In this document: positions 44,100 through 53,016 of the stretch, piece by piece | How the letters are laid out: the number at the start of each line of letters is the position of its first letter | Position numbering within the stretch: the stretch's first letter is position 1 | Assembly (NCBI GenBank): GCA_026713245.1 | Contig: JAPOOU010000294.1 | Location: 1-54,073, forward strand | Direction: 5' to 3' | From: Chloroflexota bacterium | Lineage (GTDB): Bacteria; Chloroflexota; Anaerolineae; Aggregatilineales; Phototrophicaceae | Length of the DNA stretch: 54,073 bases | Position numbers and translations under genes: made by a program | The notes under the pieces: model-generated | Seen by the model: only the letters and a program-made list of their open reading frames with translations | Database searches by the model: none | Told to the model about the DNA's origin: nothing

Positions 44100-45517
44100 T
44101 GACATTGCGCTGGCGCATTTTGCGCGTGTTAATCATCGTTATTGCCGTAACGGTCGCATGGAATCTGGCAGCCAGCTATTACACCATCCAGCGGCAATTT
44201 GATGCTTTCGTAAGCGGGCTGGGTCGGGCGGAAGCGGGCACACTGGCGCGACAACTTAGCCGGGCTTACACGGCGGAGAGTGGCTGGGATGCGGTCGATA
44301 CGGCATTGTTGGCCCTGGGCTACCTATACGAATATGAAACCGAGAGCCGCGAAGGGCATGAAGGCGAATCCATCGGCGAAGGCGACGAGGGATTTCACAT
44401 CGAGAGGATCCGCGTCGTCATCGTTGATTCTGCCGGACGGATCATCCGCGATAATTTCTCTCAACTTGAAATCGGCGAGATGAGTCCGACCTTGTCGGGC
44501 CAGCCCAGGGAGATTCTGGATTTGCAGACCGGTCAAGCTGTTGGTTCTGTATACTTGGATGTCAATCAGAACTTTCTGGAAACGGAATCGATCAGCTTTC
44601 TGCGGGAATTGCTGCTCAATTTCATCGCAAGCGGCATATTTATCTTGATCATTGCCTTGTCGCTAGCGACTTCTCTGTCGAGACGAATTATCGCGCCGAT
44701 CTCCGCTTTGACAAGAGCGACTCGAGCGATCGCCCAGCGCGATGACGCGACTTTGCTGCCGGTCACGTCAAATGATGAATTAGGCCAGATGAGCGCCACC
44801 TTCAATCAAATGACGAGCGCCCTGCAAAGACAGCGCGAATTGCGAAAACGTTTGATCAATGACGTCTCCCACGAACTCAACACGCCCTTAACCGTAATTC
44901 AATTGGAGGCACAGGCGCTGCTGGATGACCTGCAAGAGCCGGACCAGGCGGCGCGGCACATTGTTCAGGAAGTGGATATGCTTCGCAATCTGGTGAATGA
45001 CTTGAATTGGCTGGCGGAGACTGACTCCGGCGAGTTGCAACTCCGTGTTGAACCATGCGCTATTGGCGACTTGTTGACTAGCGAAGTGGAACGATGGCAA
45101 CCACAGGCTCAAGCGCAGCAAGTCAGTTTGTCATTACAGCCGCTGCCAAAATTGCCAACACTTGAACTTGACTCGGCACGAATGCGTCAAGCCTTGGGAA
45201 ACATCGTACACAATGCGCTTCAACACACGGAAGATGGGCAGGTGACAGTCGCGGCAACATTGGAACAGGACAAATGCCTCCGCATATCGGTGCAAGATGA
45301 TGGTGTGGGAATTGATCCGGCTGATTTGCAGCATATTTTCGAGCGATTTTACCGGACAGACCAATCCCGCAGTCGCGGAAGGGGATTGGGGCTGGATATC
45401 GCTCGCACGATTATTGAAGCGCATGGCGGCGCTATTGGCGTCAAGAGCGAGGGACTTGGGCGCGGGACGACTGCAGAATTCAGCTTGCCCTTGCCGGGGG
45501 ACAAGCCGCTGCCATAG
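44099..45517 (+). CDS. Sensor histidine kinase with acidic extracytoplasmic loop
   Basis: Two membrane helices (8-28 and about 172-193) enclose an extracytoplasmic domain of about 145 residues. Within it, residues 78-100 read as Glu/Gly/His-rich sequence (EYETESREGHEGE, then GEGDEGFH), like the linkers of the exported protein upstream. HAMP (about 194-246), the HisKA box DVSHELNTP with His258 and the HATPase domain (NIVHNALQH, DDGVGI, GRGLGL) follow. It is translationally coupled to the regulator. The stimulus is unknown; a cation or envelope signal fits an acidic loop. Confidence 0.95.
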   Translation: MTLRWRILRVLIIVIAVTVAWNLAASYYTIQRQFDAFVSGLGRAEAGTLARQLSRAYTAESGWDAVDTALLALGYLYEYETESREGHEGESIGEGDEGFHIERIRVVIVDSAGRIIRDNFSQLEIGEMSPTLSGQPREILDLQTGQAVGSVYLDVNQNFLETESISFLRELLLNFIASGIFILIIALSLATSLSRRIIAPISALTRATRAIAQRDDATLLPVTSNDELGQMSATFNQMTSALQRQRELRKRLINDVSHELNTPLTVIQLEAQALLDDLQEPDQAARHIVQEVDMLRNLVNDLNWLAETDSGELQLRVEPCAIGDLLTSEVERWQPQAQAQQVSLSLQPLPKLPTLELDSARMRQALGNIVHNALQHTEDGQVTVAATLEQDKCLRISVQDDGVGIDPADLQHIFERFYRTDQSRSRGRGLGLDIARTIIEAHGGAIGVKSEGLGRGTTAEFSLPLPGDKPLP

Positions 45518-45525
45518 AGCTGGCG

Positions 45526-46710
45526 CTAGTTGAGGTTCTGGAAGATGCCTGCCGCGCCCATGCCGCCGCCAATGCACATGGTTACCATGCCATAGTCGCT
45601 GCCGCGCCGTTTCATCTCGTTGATTAGCTGCACCGTCAGCTTGGCGCCGGTACATCCCAGTGGATGACCGAGAGCGATCGCCCCGCCATTGACGTTGACG
45701 ATTTCCGGATTCAGTTCCAGTTCGCGCAAGACCGCCAACGACTGCGAAGCAAATGCTTCGTTAAGCTCGATGACATCGATATCGTCCAGCGTCATGCCAC
45801 AGCGTTCCAGCGCCTTCGGCACCGCTTTGATGGGACCAACGCCCATGATCTCCGGCCGGACGCCAGCGACCGAGAACCCGACAAATCGAGCCAGGGGCGT
45901 CAAACCCTGTTTTTCAGCCTTTTCCCTGTCCATGACGACTACCGCGGCCGCGCCGTCGCTCAAGGGGCTGGAATTGCCGGCGGTCACCGATCCCTTGGCT
46001 TTGAAGACCGGCTTGAGCCCGGCGAGCGCTTCCATGGTGGTTTCCCGGCGCAAGTGTTCGTCATGGTCGAGGACTTTTGTTAGCTTGGCGGGCATGCCAT
46101 CGGCGCCGACGACGGTCTCTTGCCAGGCGAAGGGCACAATTTCCTCCGCGAAAAATCCGGCGTCGGTAGCGGCGGCTGCCTTGCGATGACTTTCGTATGC
46201 GAATCGGTCCATGTCATCGCGATCAATGCCGAATTCGCTGACCACTCGCTCGGCGGTCAGCCCCATGCTCATATAGACATTGGGATCGTTTTCCGCCATG
46301 TGAGGATTCGGGCTCAAATGGTGCCCGGTCATCGGCACGGAGGACATCGATTCGGCGCCGCCCGCGATGACGACATCGGCCTGGTCGGCGATGACGCTGT
46401 TGGCAGCCAGGGCGATGGTCTGCAAGCCGCTGGAGCAGAAGCGATTGACCGTTTGCCCGGGCGTATCCACCGGCAACCCGGCGCGCAAGGCGATCACGCG
46501 CGCGAAGTTCATGCCCTGCGATCCCTCGGGCATGGCGCAGCCAATGATCACGTCGTCGATTTCGGCCGGATCGAGCACGCCGTCGGTCTTGGCGAGCAGA
46601 TCGGCGATGACCGTCGCCGCCATATCGTCCGAGCGGGCGTTTTTGGTGCTGCCGCGCAGGGCTTTACCGACCGCCGTGCGTGAAGTTGCGACTATGACTG
46701 CTTCGCGCAT
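45526..46710 (-). CDS. fadA: Acetyl-CoA acetyltransferase / 3-ketoacyl-CoA thiolase
   Basis: Thiolase carries out the last step of beta-oxidation. Catalytic residues are visible: Cys in NRFCSSGLQT, His in GHPLGCTGAK and Cys in CIGGGMGAAG. The ATG at 46710 (MREAVIVATSRTAVGK) has GGAAAAC upstream and gives 394 residues, the family norm; the frame open further upstream is non-homologous. It has its own promoter candidate at 46742-46769. In related bacteria it sits directly behind the FadN-like gene, but here an ATPase cassette on the other strand lies between. Gene symbol by function; thlA or fadI would also fit. Confidence 0.93.
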   Translation of the reverse strand: MREAVIVATSRTAVGKALRGSTKNARSDDMAATVIADLLAKTDGVLDPAEIDDVIIGCAMPEGSQGMNFARVIALRAGLPVDTPGQTVNRFCSSGLQTIALAANSVIADQADVVIAGGAESMSSVPMTGHHLSPNPHMAENDPNVYMSMGLTAERVVSEFGIDRDDMDRFAYESHRKAAAATDAGFFAEEIVPFAWQETVVGADGMPAKLTKVLDHDEHLRRETTMEALAGLKPVFKAKGSVTAGNSSPLSDGAAAVVVMDREKAEKQGLTPLARFVGFSVAGVRPEIMGVGPIKAVPKALERCGMTLDDIDVIELNEAFASQSLAVLRELELNPEIVNVNGGAIALGHPLGCTGAKLTVQLINEMKRRGSDYGMVTMCIGGGMGAAGIFQNLN

Positions 46711-46741
46711 GTTGTTTTCCTTTCGAGTGAAGCGTAGCCTT

Positions 46742-46769
46742 ATGTTAGCAAATTTCGGCGAGGGGTCAA
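46742..46769 (-). promoter_or_regulatory. Candidate promoter of the thiolase gene
   Basis: On the minus strand TTGACC (-35, 5/6) and TAACAT (-10, 4/6) lie 16 nt apart, about 35 nt before the thiolase ATG. It would free the thiolase from dependence on the upstream fad operon, from which the inserted cassette separates it. Confidence 0.6.
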
Positions 46770-46823
46770 TGCGGCGCGCAGTATATGGTAACATGGACTG
46801 TGCCAGGCAATGGAGGTATTGAG

Positions 46824-48071
46824 ATGGCAAAGAAGCTGCCGCTGAAATCATTTCGGCTGAAAAACTTCAAGGCGATTCGGGACAGTGGTGTCGTTAAGTT
46901 CACGCCGCTGACGGTGTTGATTGGCGACAATGGCTCGGGCAAGAGCAGTCTTGTCGAAGGGTTGCAGGCGTATCAGCGCATCGTGACTGCTGGGCTGGAC
47001 GAGGCGATGAACGAATGGCGCGGATTTGAATTTATTCGACATGGAGCTTTGCCTCATTTAGACAACAGGGATGTTGAGCAAAATAAGTACCAAGCCCGTC
47101 AGATGGAATTTCGTGTAGGTCACCATGTTAGTTCGTCTAATTCCTCTCAAAAGGACAGGGCATCACGCTTGCTTTCTCACCTACTATCGGTGTCTTCCAA
47201 CTCCGACGAGAGCGAAGTTTTTATTTCTGAAGAGTTATTGAAAATAGGTGGAAAGAGAACTGCATCGAGAAACAACAAGGGTGAGGTTTCGGATAACCAA
47301 GGGAACCGTATCGAGGGAACTTTCTCTTTACAGCTTACCTTACCAGGCATAGTTGATCCCAAACGAATTCCTCGAGGAGAGTCCTTCATTCGAGACCTTG
47401 CACTCAATTATCATTCTAGCGAATGGGTTGCGGGTTGGCAGTTCCTAGCCCTCAATCCGTATTCCATGCGGTTTCCTCGGTCACAGAGGAGTAGTCGTCG
47501 AGACTTGCGTTTGAAAATCGACGGTTCCAATATTGCCGAATACCTAAACGACCTCCTTAAGCGGTATCCTGTCGTTTTCGACGGCATTTTGGAAACCCTG
47601 CATTATGTCTTGCCCTACATGCGCGACCTGAAACCTGTTTTGACGGGCATACTGGGGCGGCAGATGCATCTGGAAATGACTGAGGCCGATTTCAAGGTCA
47701 AGGGTTGGTTGCTGTCAACTGGTACACTTCGGATACTTGCCCTGATGGCGCTCTTTCGCCATCCAAAGCCACCGCCGCTCATCGTAATTGAAGAAATCGA
47801 GAACGGTCTTGACCCGCGTTCAGTACAACTAATTGTTGAAGAGATACGTCGGGTCACCGAAAGCGGGCGCTCGCAGATCATATTAACCTCCCATTCTCCA
47901 TACTTGCTTGATCTGTTCGACCTTTCGCATATTGTGCTGGTCGAGCGTCGGGACGGAGCGCCCACTTTCACTCGACCTGATGAATGCCGGAAGCTGGACA
48001 GCTGGAAGGAACGCTTTGGACCCGGCCGTCTTCTGAGTTCGGGAAGGCTGCGCAATCGGGAATTGGCATGA
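46824..48071 (+). CDS. AAA family (ABC/SMC-like) ATPase of a two-gene cassette
   Basis: This 415-residue ATPase resembles the AAA_15/AAA_21 (OLD-like) group. Walker A is LIGDNGSGKSSL (34-42), followed by a long variable insertion, an LSTGTLRILAL signature-like stretch, Walker B IVIEEIENGLDP with its D-loop, and the switch His in LTSHSPYLLD. Relatives act in phage defence (OLD, PARIS AriA) with nuclease partners. The start at 46824 is set by GGAGG 8 nt before; the middle of the gene (about 47050-47560) is clearly more AT-rich than its neighbours, a sign of transfer. It overlaps the next gene by 4 nt (ATGA). Confidence 0.88.
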   Translation: MAKKLPLKSFRLKNFKAIRDSGVVKFTPLTVLIGDNGSGKSSLVEGLQAYQRIVTAGLDEAMNEWRGFEFIRHGALPHLDNRDVEQNKYQARQMEFRVGHHVSSSNSSQKDRASRLLSHLLSVSSNSDESEVFISEELLKIGGKRTASRNNKGEVSDNQGNRIEGTFSLQLTLPGIVDPKRIPRGESFIRDLALNYHSSEWVAGWQFLALNPYSMRFPRSQRSSRRDLRLKIDGSNIAEYLNDLLKRYPVVFDGILETLHYVLPYMRDLKPVLTGILGRQMHLEMTEADFKVKGWLLSTGTLRILALMALFRHPKPPPLIVIEEIENGLDPRSVQLIVEEIRRVTESGRSQIILTSHSPYLLDLFDLSHIVLVERRDGAPTFTRPDECRKLDSWKERFGPGRLLSSGRLRNRELA

Positions 48072-48658
48072 AGGTCGGCATGATTTTCGAATGCGCGGAT
48101 GAGGGCCCAGACATCAAGGTATGCGCGCATTTAGCAAAGCGGATCAGACCAGATATTACTGTTGTGCCGGATGCGCTCGGCAACAAGCGGTATATGCTCG
48201 TCGAATGTGGTGAATCCGCTGCAGCGCTCCTCGCGGATGGATGCGAGAAAGTACTGATCATCTGGGACCTGTACCCCAGCTTCAAGCGCAACGAAGACCC
48301 ATGTCTACACAGAGACCGGGATTTGATTTTCGAGTCGCTTGCCGAGGCGGACGTTGATTTGGGTCGTGTGGAACTGATTTGTATTGAAGCCGAACTGGAG
48401 ACATGGCTGGTCGCTGAATACAGAGCCGTCCGCGATGTCATCCGAAAATGGTCGCCCAAAGCCAACATCGGTAGGTTAAAGAAAATGACTCAGGCGAATG
48501 ATCCAAAGGTTCAATTGGAACGGCTCTTCGAGAATCATATCGGAAGACCATATCTTCCGTATCGCGACGCGGAACTGATCGTCCAAGCCATACCCGATTT
48601 GAGACGATTGCGGCGCGTGCCCTCGTTCCGACGTTTCGAAACTAAGCTGACCACCTAA
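48068..48658 (+). CDS. DUF4276-like (Toprim-like) partner protein
   Basis: The 196-residue product resembles DUF4276 proteins, a Toprim-like group that often follows AAA ATPases. MKVGMIFECADEGPD holds the first acidic motif, VLIIWDLYP corresponds to the central Asp motif, IEAELETWLVAEY is the typical Glu-rich family signature, and the end FRRFETKL is also characteristic. Toprim domains cut or nick nucleic acid with Mg2+, so it may be the effector of the ATPase. The gene overlaps the ATPase gene by 4 nt and its stop codon overlaps the convergent fad gene stop. The second Asp of the DxD motif is not obvious, so catalysis is uncertain. Confidence 0.75.
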   Translation: MKVGMIFECADEGPDIKVCAHLAKRIRPDITVVPDALGNKRYMLVECGESAAALLADGCEKVLIIWDLYPSFKRNEDPCLHRDRDLIFESLAEADVDLGRVELICIEAELETWLVAEYRAVRDVIRKWSPKANIGRLKKMTQANDPKVQLERLFENHIGRPYLPYRDAELIVQAIPDLRRLRRVPSFRRFETKLTT

Positions 48659-51042
48659 TTCCGCAAGGGCTTGTTCGTCTGCAGCATGTGCATGATGCGC
48701 TCCTGTGTCTTCGTCTCCATAATCAGACTCAAAAACGCTTCGCGTTCCAAATTCAACAGATACCCTTGATCGACCCACTGCGGCTCGGCCAAAGCCCCGC
48801 CGGTGAGAATGTAGGCCAGCTTGCGCGCGATCAAGGCATCGTGTTCGCTGGCATAACCGGCTTCCTGGAATCCCGCCACACCCAGCAAGAGCGCCGCGTA
48901 GGCGTCGCGTCCCGCGGCGTAGACTGCCTCCGGCTTGCGCTGCTGATAAGTCTCGCTTAATGCCAGCGCCAGCGCCTTTGCTTCGCCCAGCAAATGCGAT
49001 CGATTCATAACAATCTTGTCTGATGCTGCCAGGAAGCCGAGCGATTGCGCTTCTTTGGCGCTGCCGCTGACCTTGGCGGTGGCGATGGTCTCGAATGCCC
49101 GCTGCAAGCCGGCAATCTTGTCGTCCGAGCCGGCGCTGGCCAGCGGATTCACCAGGCGCCGGACCAGCTCCTTGCAGCCGCCGGCCGCCGGCACCAAGCC
49201 GACGCCGACCTCGACCAGCCCCATGTAAAGCTCGGCATGCGCCACAACTGCGCAGCCGGACATCACCAGTTCCGCACCACCGCCCAGCGCCATGTTATGC
49301 GCCGCCACAACGACCGGCTTTGGCGCATAACGAAGGGCATTCGTCAATTCCTGCAAGGAAACCAGCGCCTTTTCGATGCCTTCAAGGCCAGCCATAAGCG
49401 CGGAGGGATCAAGATTGGCGCCGATGGAAAAGCGCTCGCCGTCATTGCCAATGATCAAGGCGCGGTATTGGGGCGAATCCAGCAGATCCAGCGCCTTCCA
49501 GCCCGATTCGACCAGGCCGGTGGTGATGCTGTTCTGCTTGGTGTTGAATTCCCAGAGCAAAACCCCTTCGCCCATTTCGTAGATCTTGCCGTCGCCGTTG
49601 CTATAAACTTCGGCGCCGGACGCGCGCAAGTCGGCAACGGTGATCTCCCGCGGATCTTTGAGCAGTGGCTGATACCCGCGATCCTGCGGACTGTAATAGC
49701 CGACAGTTTTTCCGCCGTCGTCTCGTTGATAAAAGCTGTCGTGGCCGGCGGCGAGCATGTCCCGGACCCAATCCGCCACCGGATAGCCGTCGGCCTCGAA
49801 GCGATCGACGGTTGCAGCGACGCCGATGGCGTCCCAGATTTCGAAGGGGCCCATTTGGTGCGCGAAGCCCCATTTCTGCGCATTGTCAATGTTGACAATG
49901 GTGTCAGTGATTTCCGGCACGCGCTGCGAGGCATAAGCCAGCAAGAAGGCGTGCAAATGATAAAGGTATTCGCCCGCGCGATCATCGGCGTTGATCAGCA
50001 GCCGTATGCGTTCGCCCAGCGGCTCCACTTTGCGGTACTGCCCGACGCTATCGAATCGCGGTTTGCTTGGCGGCTCGTAGTCCAGTGTATCCAGGTTGAG
50101 CGCCCACAGTTCCTTTTTGCCGCCGTCGCGCCGCATGTGATAAAAGCCTTTGCCAGTCTTGCGTCCCAGCCATCCGCGTTCCAGCAGCTTGTCCGAAAGT
50201 TCGGCATTTTTTCGGTGCGTCAATATCTCGCGCGCCGGATCATCGGGAATGGCTTCATAAAGATTGCGCGCCACGCCGACCGCGATGTCAAAGCCCACCA
50301 GATCATTCAGGTTGAAGGTGGCGGTCTTTGGGCGGCCGATCAGCGGACCGGTCAAGGCATCTACCTCTTCCACGGTATAGCCGTGATCCAGCGCGTAATT
50401 GGTCGCTTGCATGCCCGAAAGCGACATGAAACGATTGCCGATGAAGTTGGGCGTATCCTTGCAGCGGACCGTGCCCTTGCCCAAAACATCAGCGCCGAAG
50501 CGCATCATGAAGTCGACGATGGCGGGATCGGTACCGGCGTGCGGGATGATTTCCAACAGCCGCAGGTAACGCGGCGGGTTGAAGAAATGCGTTCCCAGGA
50601 AGCGCCGCGTGAAGTCCTCCGGCAATCCGGCGACGATTTGCTGAATGGGAATGCCGGAGGTATTGCTGCTAACGACCGCATCGTCCTTGACACAGTCGAC
50701 CAGACTCGCCATCAGCGCGCGTTTGGTGTCGAGACGTTCGACGATCGCTTCGATCACCCAGTCGGCGTCGGCTACCTCTTCCAGATCATCGTCGATATTG
50801 CCGGCGCGGATATTCGCCAGATCGTCGGGGCTGTAGAGTTGCGCCGGGCGCATTTTCTGTAACGATTTCAGATTTCCGTTGACAATCGAGTTTCGGACCC
50901 CTGCGCCGTCCTCGGGCGAGCTGTCTTTTGGAGGAATATCCAACAGCAGCGTTTCGATGCCGACGCCGGCGAGAAGCGCTGCAATGCCGCCGCCCATGGT
51001 GCCGGAACCGATCACCGCCGCCTTTTTGATTTGCCGTCCCAT
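48655..51042 (-). CDS. fadN: 3-hydroxyacyl-CoA dehydrogenase / enoyl-CoA hydratase (FadN-like)
   Basis: This 795-residue bifunctional beta-oxidation enzyme has the dehydrogenase first, as in Bacillus FadN and unlike E. coli FadB. The NAD-binding site reads AAVIGSGTMGGGIAALLA (about 8-25), followed by GTHFFNPPRYLRLLE and the C-terminal dehydrogenase domain with GRKTGKGFYH. The crotonase part (about 480-690) contains GNDGERFSIGANL and the oxyanion region ALGGGAELVMSG, VGVGLVPAAGG. It probably forms an operon with the SDR, Mrr and TetR genes upstream (gaps 54, 8 and 16 nt). Confidence 0.95.
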   Translation of the reverse strand: MGRQIKKAAVIGSGTMGGGIAALLAGVGIETLLLDIPPKDSSPEDGAGVRNSIVNGNLKSLQKMRPAQLYSPDDLANIRAGNIDDDLEEVADADWVIEAIVERLDTKRALMASLVDCVKDDAVVSSNTSGIPIQQIVAGLPEDFTRRFLGTHFFNPPRYLRLLEIIPHAGTDPAIVDFMMRFGADVLGKGTVRCKDTPNFIGNRFMSLSGMQATNYALDHGYTVEEVDALTGPLIGRPKTATFNLNDLVGFDIAVGVARNLYEAIPDDPAREILTHRKNAELSDKLLERGWLGRKTGKGFYHMRRDGGKKELWALNLDTLDYEPPSKPRFDSVGQYRKVEPLGERIRLLINADDRAGEYLYHLHAFLLAYASQRVPEITDTIVNIDNAQKWGFAHQMGPFEIWDAIGVAATVDRFEADGYPVADWVRDMLAAGHDSFYQRDDGGKTVGYYSPQDRGYQPLLKDPREITVADLRASGAEVYSNGDGKIYEMGEGVLLWEFNTKQNSITTGLVESGWKALDLLDSPQYRALIIGNDGERFSIGANLDPSALMAGLEGIEKALVSLQELTNALRYAPKPVVVAAHNMALGGGAELVMSGCAVVAHAELYMGLVEVGVGLVPAAGGCKELVRRLVNPLASAGSDDKIAGLQRAFETIATAKVSGSAKEAQSLGFLAASDKIVMNRSHLLGEAKALALALSETYQQRKPEAVYAAGRDAYAALLLGVAGFQEAGYASEHDALIARKLAYILTGGALAEPQWVDQGYLLNLEREAFLSLIMETKTQERIMHMLQTNKPLRN

Positions 51043-51096
51043 TTACGCAATCGCCTTTCGATCTCAATTCCCGATCTCGCTTGGGAGCGGCAACGC

Positions 51097-51801
51097 TCAC
51101 CAAGGCAGCTCGCTGCCGTCGTACTGAAAGAACTTGCCGCTGTCGCCCGGCGTCAATCGCTTGAACAGGGCGCGCAAGGCGCTCGCCGACTCTTCCGGCT
51201 TGAGCGCGGCGTTTGGCCCGCCCATGTCAGTTTGAACCCAACCCGGATTGACGGTCGCCGTCGTGACGCCGTCCATCGCCTCATCAAATGCCAGGACTCT
51301 TGCCGCCATGTTCATCGCCGCCTTGCTCATGCGATAGGCGTAGGAACCGCCGACCTCGCGCTGCAGTGAACCCAGGCCGGACGAGATCATTACGACGCGC
51401 GGGTTCAATCCACGCTTCAACAAACCACGAAAGGACTGCGTGACAATCAGCGGACTCACGGCATTGGTCGCGATAACTCTGCCAACCTCGGATGCCGTCA
51501 GTTGCCCCATGATTCGAGCGTGGTCGTCGCCGCCGATGCCGGCGTTATTGATGAGCAGGTCCAGTCCCTCGACTCTTGCCGCGACTGCCTGAACGGCGGC
51601 CGCGATAGAGTCTTCATCGTTGATCTCCAACTGCACGACGCGGATCAGACCGTCATAAACATGGGCCAATTCTTGCAGTTGCTGCGCCTGCTCCGGGTTT
51701 CGGCAGGTCGCAAACAAGTCGACATCGCCGTCACCCAGGTATTGGCGAACTAATTCGAGGCCGATGCCCCGATTCGAGCCGGTGATGAGGATTCTTTGCA
51801 T
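51097..51801 (-). CDS. Short-chain dehydrogenase/reductase
   Basis: This 234-residue Rossmann enzyme has TGSNRGIG (cofactor binding, 7-14), LLINNAGIGG, the catalytic Ser region MISSGLGS and YRMSK (Tyr and Lys). After these come NPGWVQTDMGG. It resembles the C-factor/sniffer-like SDRs. It lies 54 nt before the FadN-like gene and 8 nt after the Mrr gene, so it is likely co-transcribed with fatty acid oxidation; its substrate is unknown. Confidence 0.93.
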   Translation of the reverse strand: MQRILITGSNRGIGLELVRQYLGDGDVDLFATCRNPEQAQQLQELAHVYDGLIRVVQLEINDEDSIAAAVQAVAARVEGLDLLINNAGIGGDDHARIMGQLTASEVGRVIATNAVSPLIVTQSFRGLLKRGLNPRVVMISSGLGSLQREVGGSYAYRMSKAAMNMAARVLAFDEAMDGVTTATVNPGWVQTDMGGPNAALKPEESASALRALFKRLTPGDSGKFFQYDGSELPW

Positions 51802-51809
51802 TGTACCCC

Positions 51810-53000
51810 CTAGCTATCCGGTGACTGTGGCAGAGATAATGCGTCGCTTTCGGAATCCGATTCAAACTGAATCAAGTCCTCTTTGTCGAATTCCAGAATT
51901 CTGATTTCTCGTCGGCGCATGCCGATGTTATGTTCGATTAACAGCGAGATCAATCTTTCACCGTCGATTAATGTGATAGGGGCTTGACCTTTTGCGAACG
52001 CTTCGCCTTGCGCTCCTTTGGAAAATCCACTTGTGGTGATGATTGTTCCGCGTACAGCGTCGAATCGATAGAGGGAGCCACGCAGGCTGTCGAGTATGCC
52101 ACGTCCTACATTCGATTGCTGACGTTTGACCTGAATAACCTCTCGCACACGGCTGATGCCAAGCTCGATTTCCCCGATGACATCGACGCCTTTATCGTTT
52201 GTCGCAGCGGTGACCTCAACATTCTCGTAGCCCATCTCTTCGAGAAGACGTTTGATGAGGTGCTCAAATGAATATGGATTCATATTTTTCAGGTATTCGG
52301 TCAGTTCTTGGTGTGCCATCGCGTTTTTTTCGCTGACCAAAACTTCTATGGCAGGTGAGGATTGTGTGTCATTGCCACGAATTCGCTGAAGATATGTCAA
52401 GCCAGCATCGGTAATCTGGTAGGTGTGGCCGGTTCTTTCGATGAGTTGGCGCTGACGAAGGTTTCTGAAATCATAAGCGTGCACCATATCAATGGAAGAG
52501 TTAGCGCGCAAAGTTGTATAACCGTGACAGAAAGCCATGAATGTTTCCATCAAGTCACGGCGCTTTCCTGGACCCTTTTCCGCGATTTCCCGCAGTAACA
52601 AAAGCAAGCCTTCATATTCGTCGATACTTTCAAGAACCCCTCCATCATTCTCGACAAATCTCGCGCCACGTTCAGTGATATGCATAACTCCGTCTCGAAT
52701 AGAAAAAAGCTCATGAATCTTGCAAAGATACATGGGTTCAAATGTGTAACGCGGGTTGACGAGATGACCCGATCCGCGCCATATTTTCAGCGCTAATTCG
52801 CGATCTTTCCCAGTTAGTCTTTGCGGAATCCATGCCTCCGGGTCTTTCCAATTGACGGGATTCTGCGGATTCTGGATATGTTCATAGATTGCTTTTTCCA
52901 TGGATTTATAGTGTGAAACTGGGACACCATCTATGATTTGCAGGAAGCGCTGCCCAGTTTCGAAGGTTGGCAAACCCGGAGTGAGTTGACGCCTTTCCAT
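51810..53000 (-). CDS. Mrr-type restriction endonuclease
   Basis: Mrr-like nucleases cut methylated or foreign DNA. The C-terminal catalytic domain (about 240-360) has the PD-(D/E)xK pattern of the family: FEHLIKRLLEEMGYENVEVT, then GVDVIGEIEL (Asp273) and EVIQVKRQ (Gln290, Lys292). Two winged-helix-like parts (about 40-120 and 125-205) would bind DNA. No methyltransferase or helicase partner is present. The gene sits in the TetR-SDR-FadN operon with 8- and 16-nt gaps but has a lower GC content, so it may have been inserted there. Confidence 0.9.
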   Translation of the reverse strand: MERRQLTPGLPTFETGQRFLQIIDGVPVSHYKSMEKAIYEHIQNPQNPVNWKDPEAWIPQRLTGKDRELALKIWRGSGHLVNPRYTFEPMYLCKIHELFSIRDGVMHITERGARFVENDGGVLESIDEYEGLLLLLREIAEKGPGKRRDLMETFMAFCHGYTTLRANSSIDMVHAYDFRNLRQRQLIERTGHTYQITDAGLTYLQRIRGNDTQSSPAIEVLVSEKNAMAHQELTEYLKNMNPYSFEHLIKRLLEEMGYENVEVTAATNDKGVDVIGEIELGISRVREVIQVKRQQSNVGRGILDSLRGSLYRFDAVRGTIITTSGFSKGAQGEAFAKGQAPITLIDGERLISLLIEHNIGMRRREIRILEFDKEDLIQFESDSESDALSLPQSPDS

Positions 53001-53016
53001 CCGTTCTCCCCTACCC

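Noticed and set aside
49045..50862. 605-codon open frame on the plus strand
   Set aside because: It is antisense to the FadN-like gene, which has full domain motifs; the frame has no family signature and arises from GC-biased codons.
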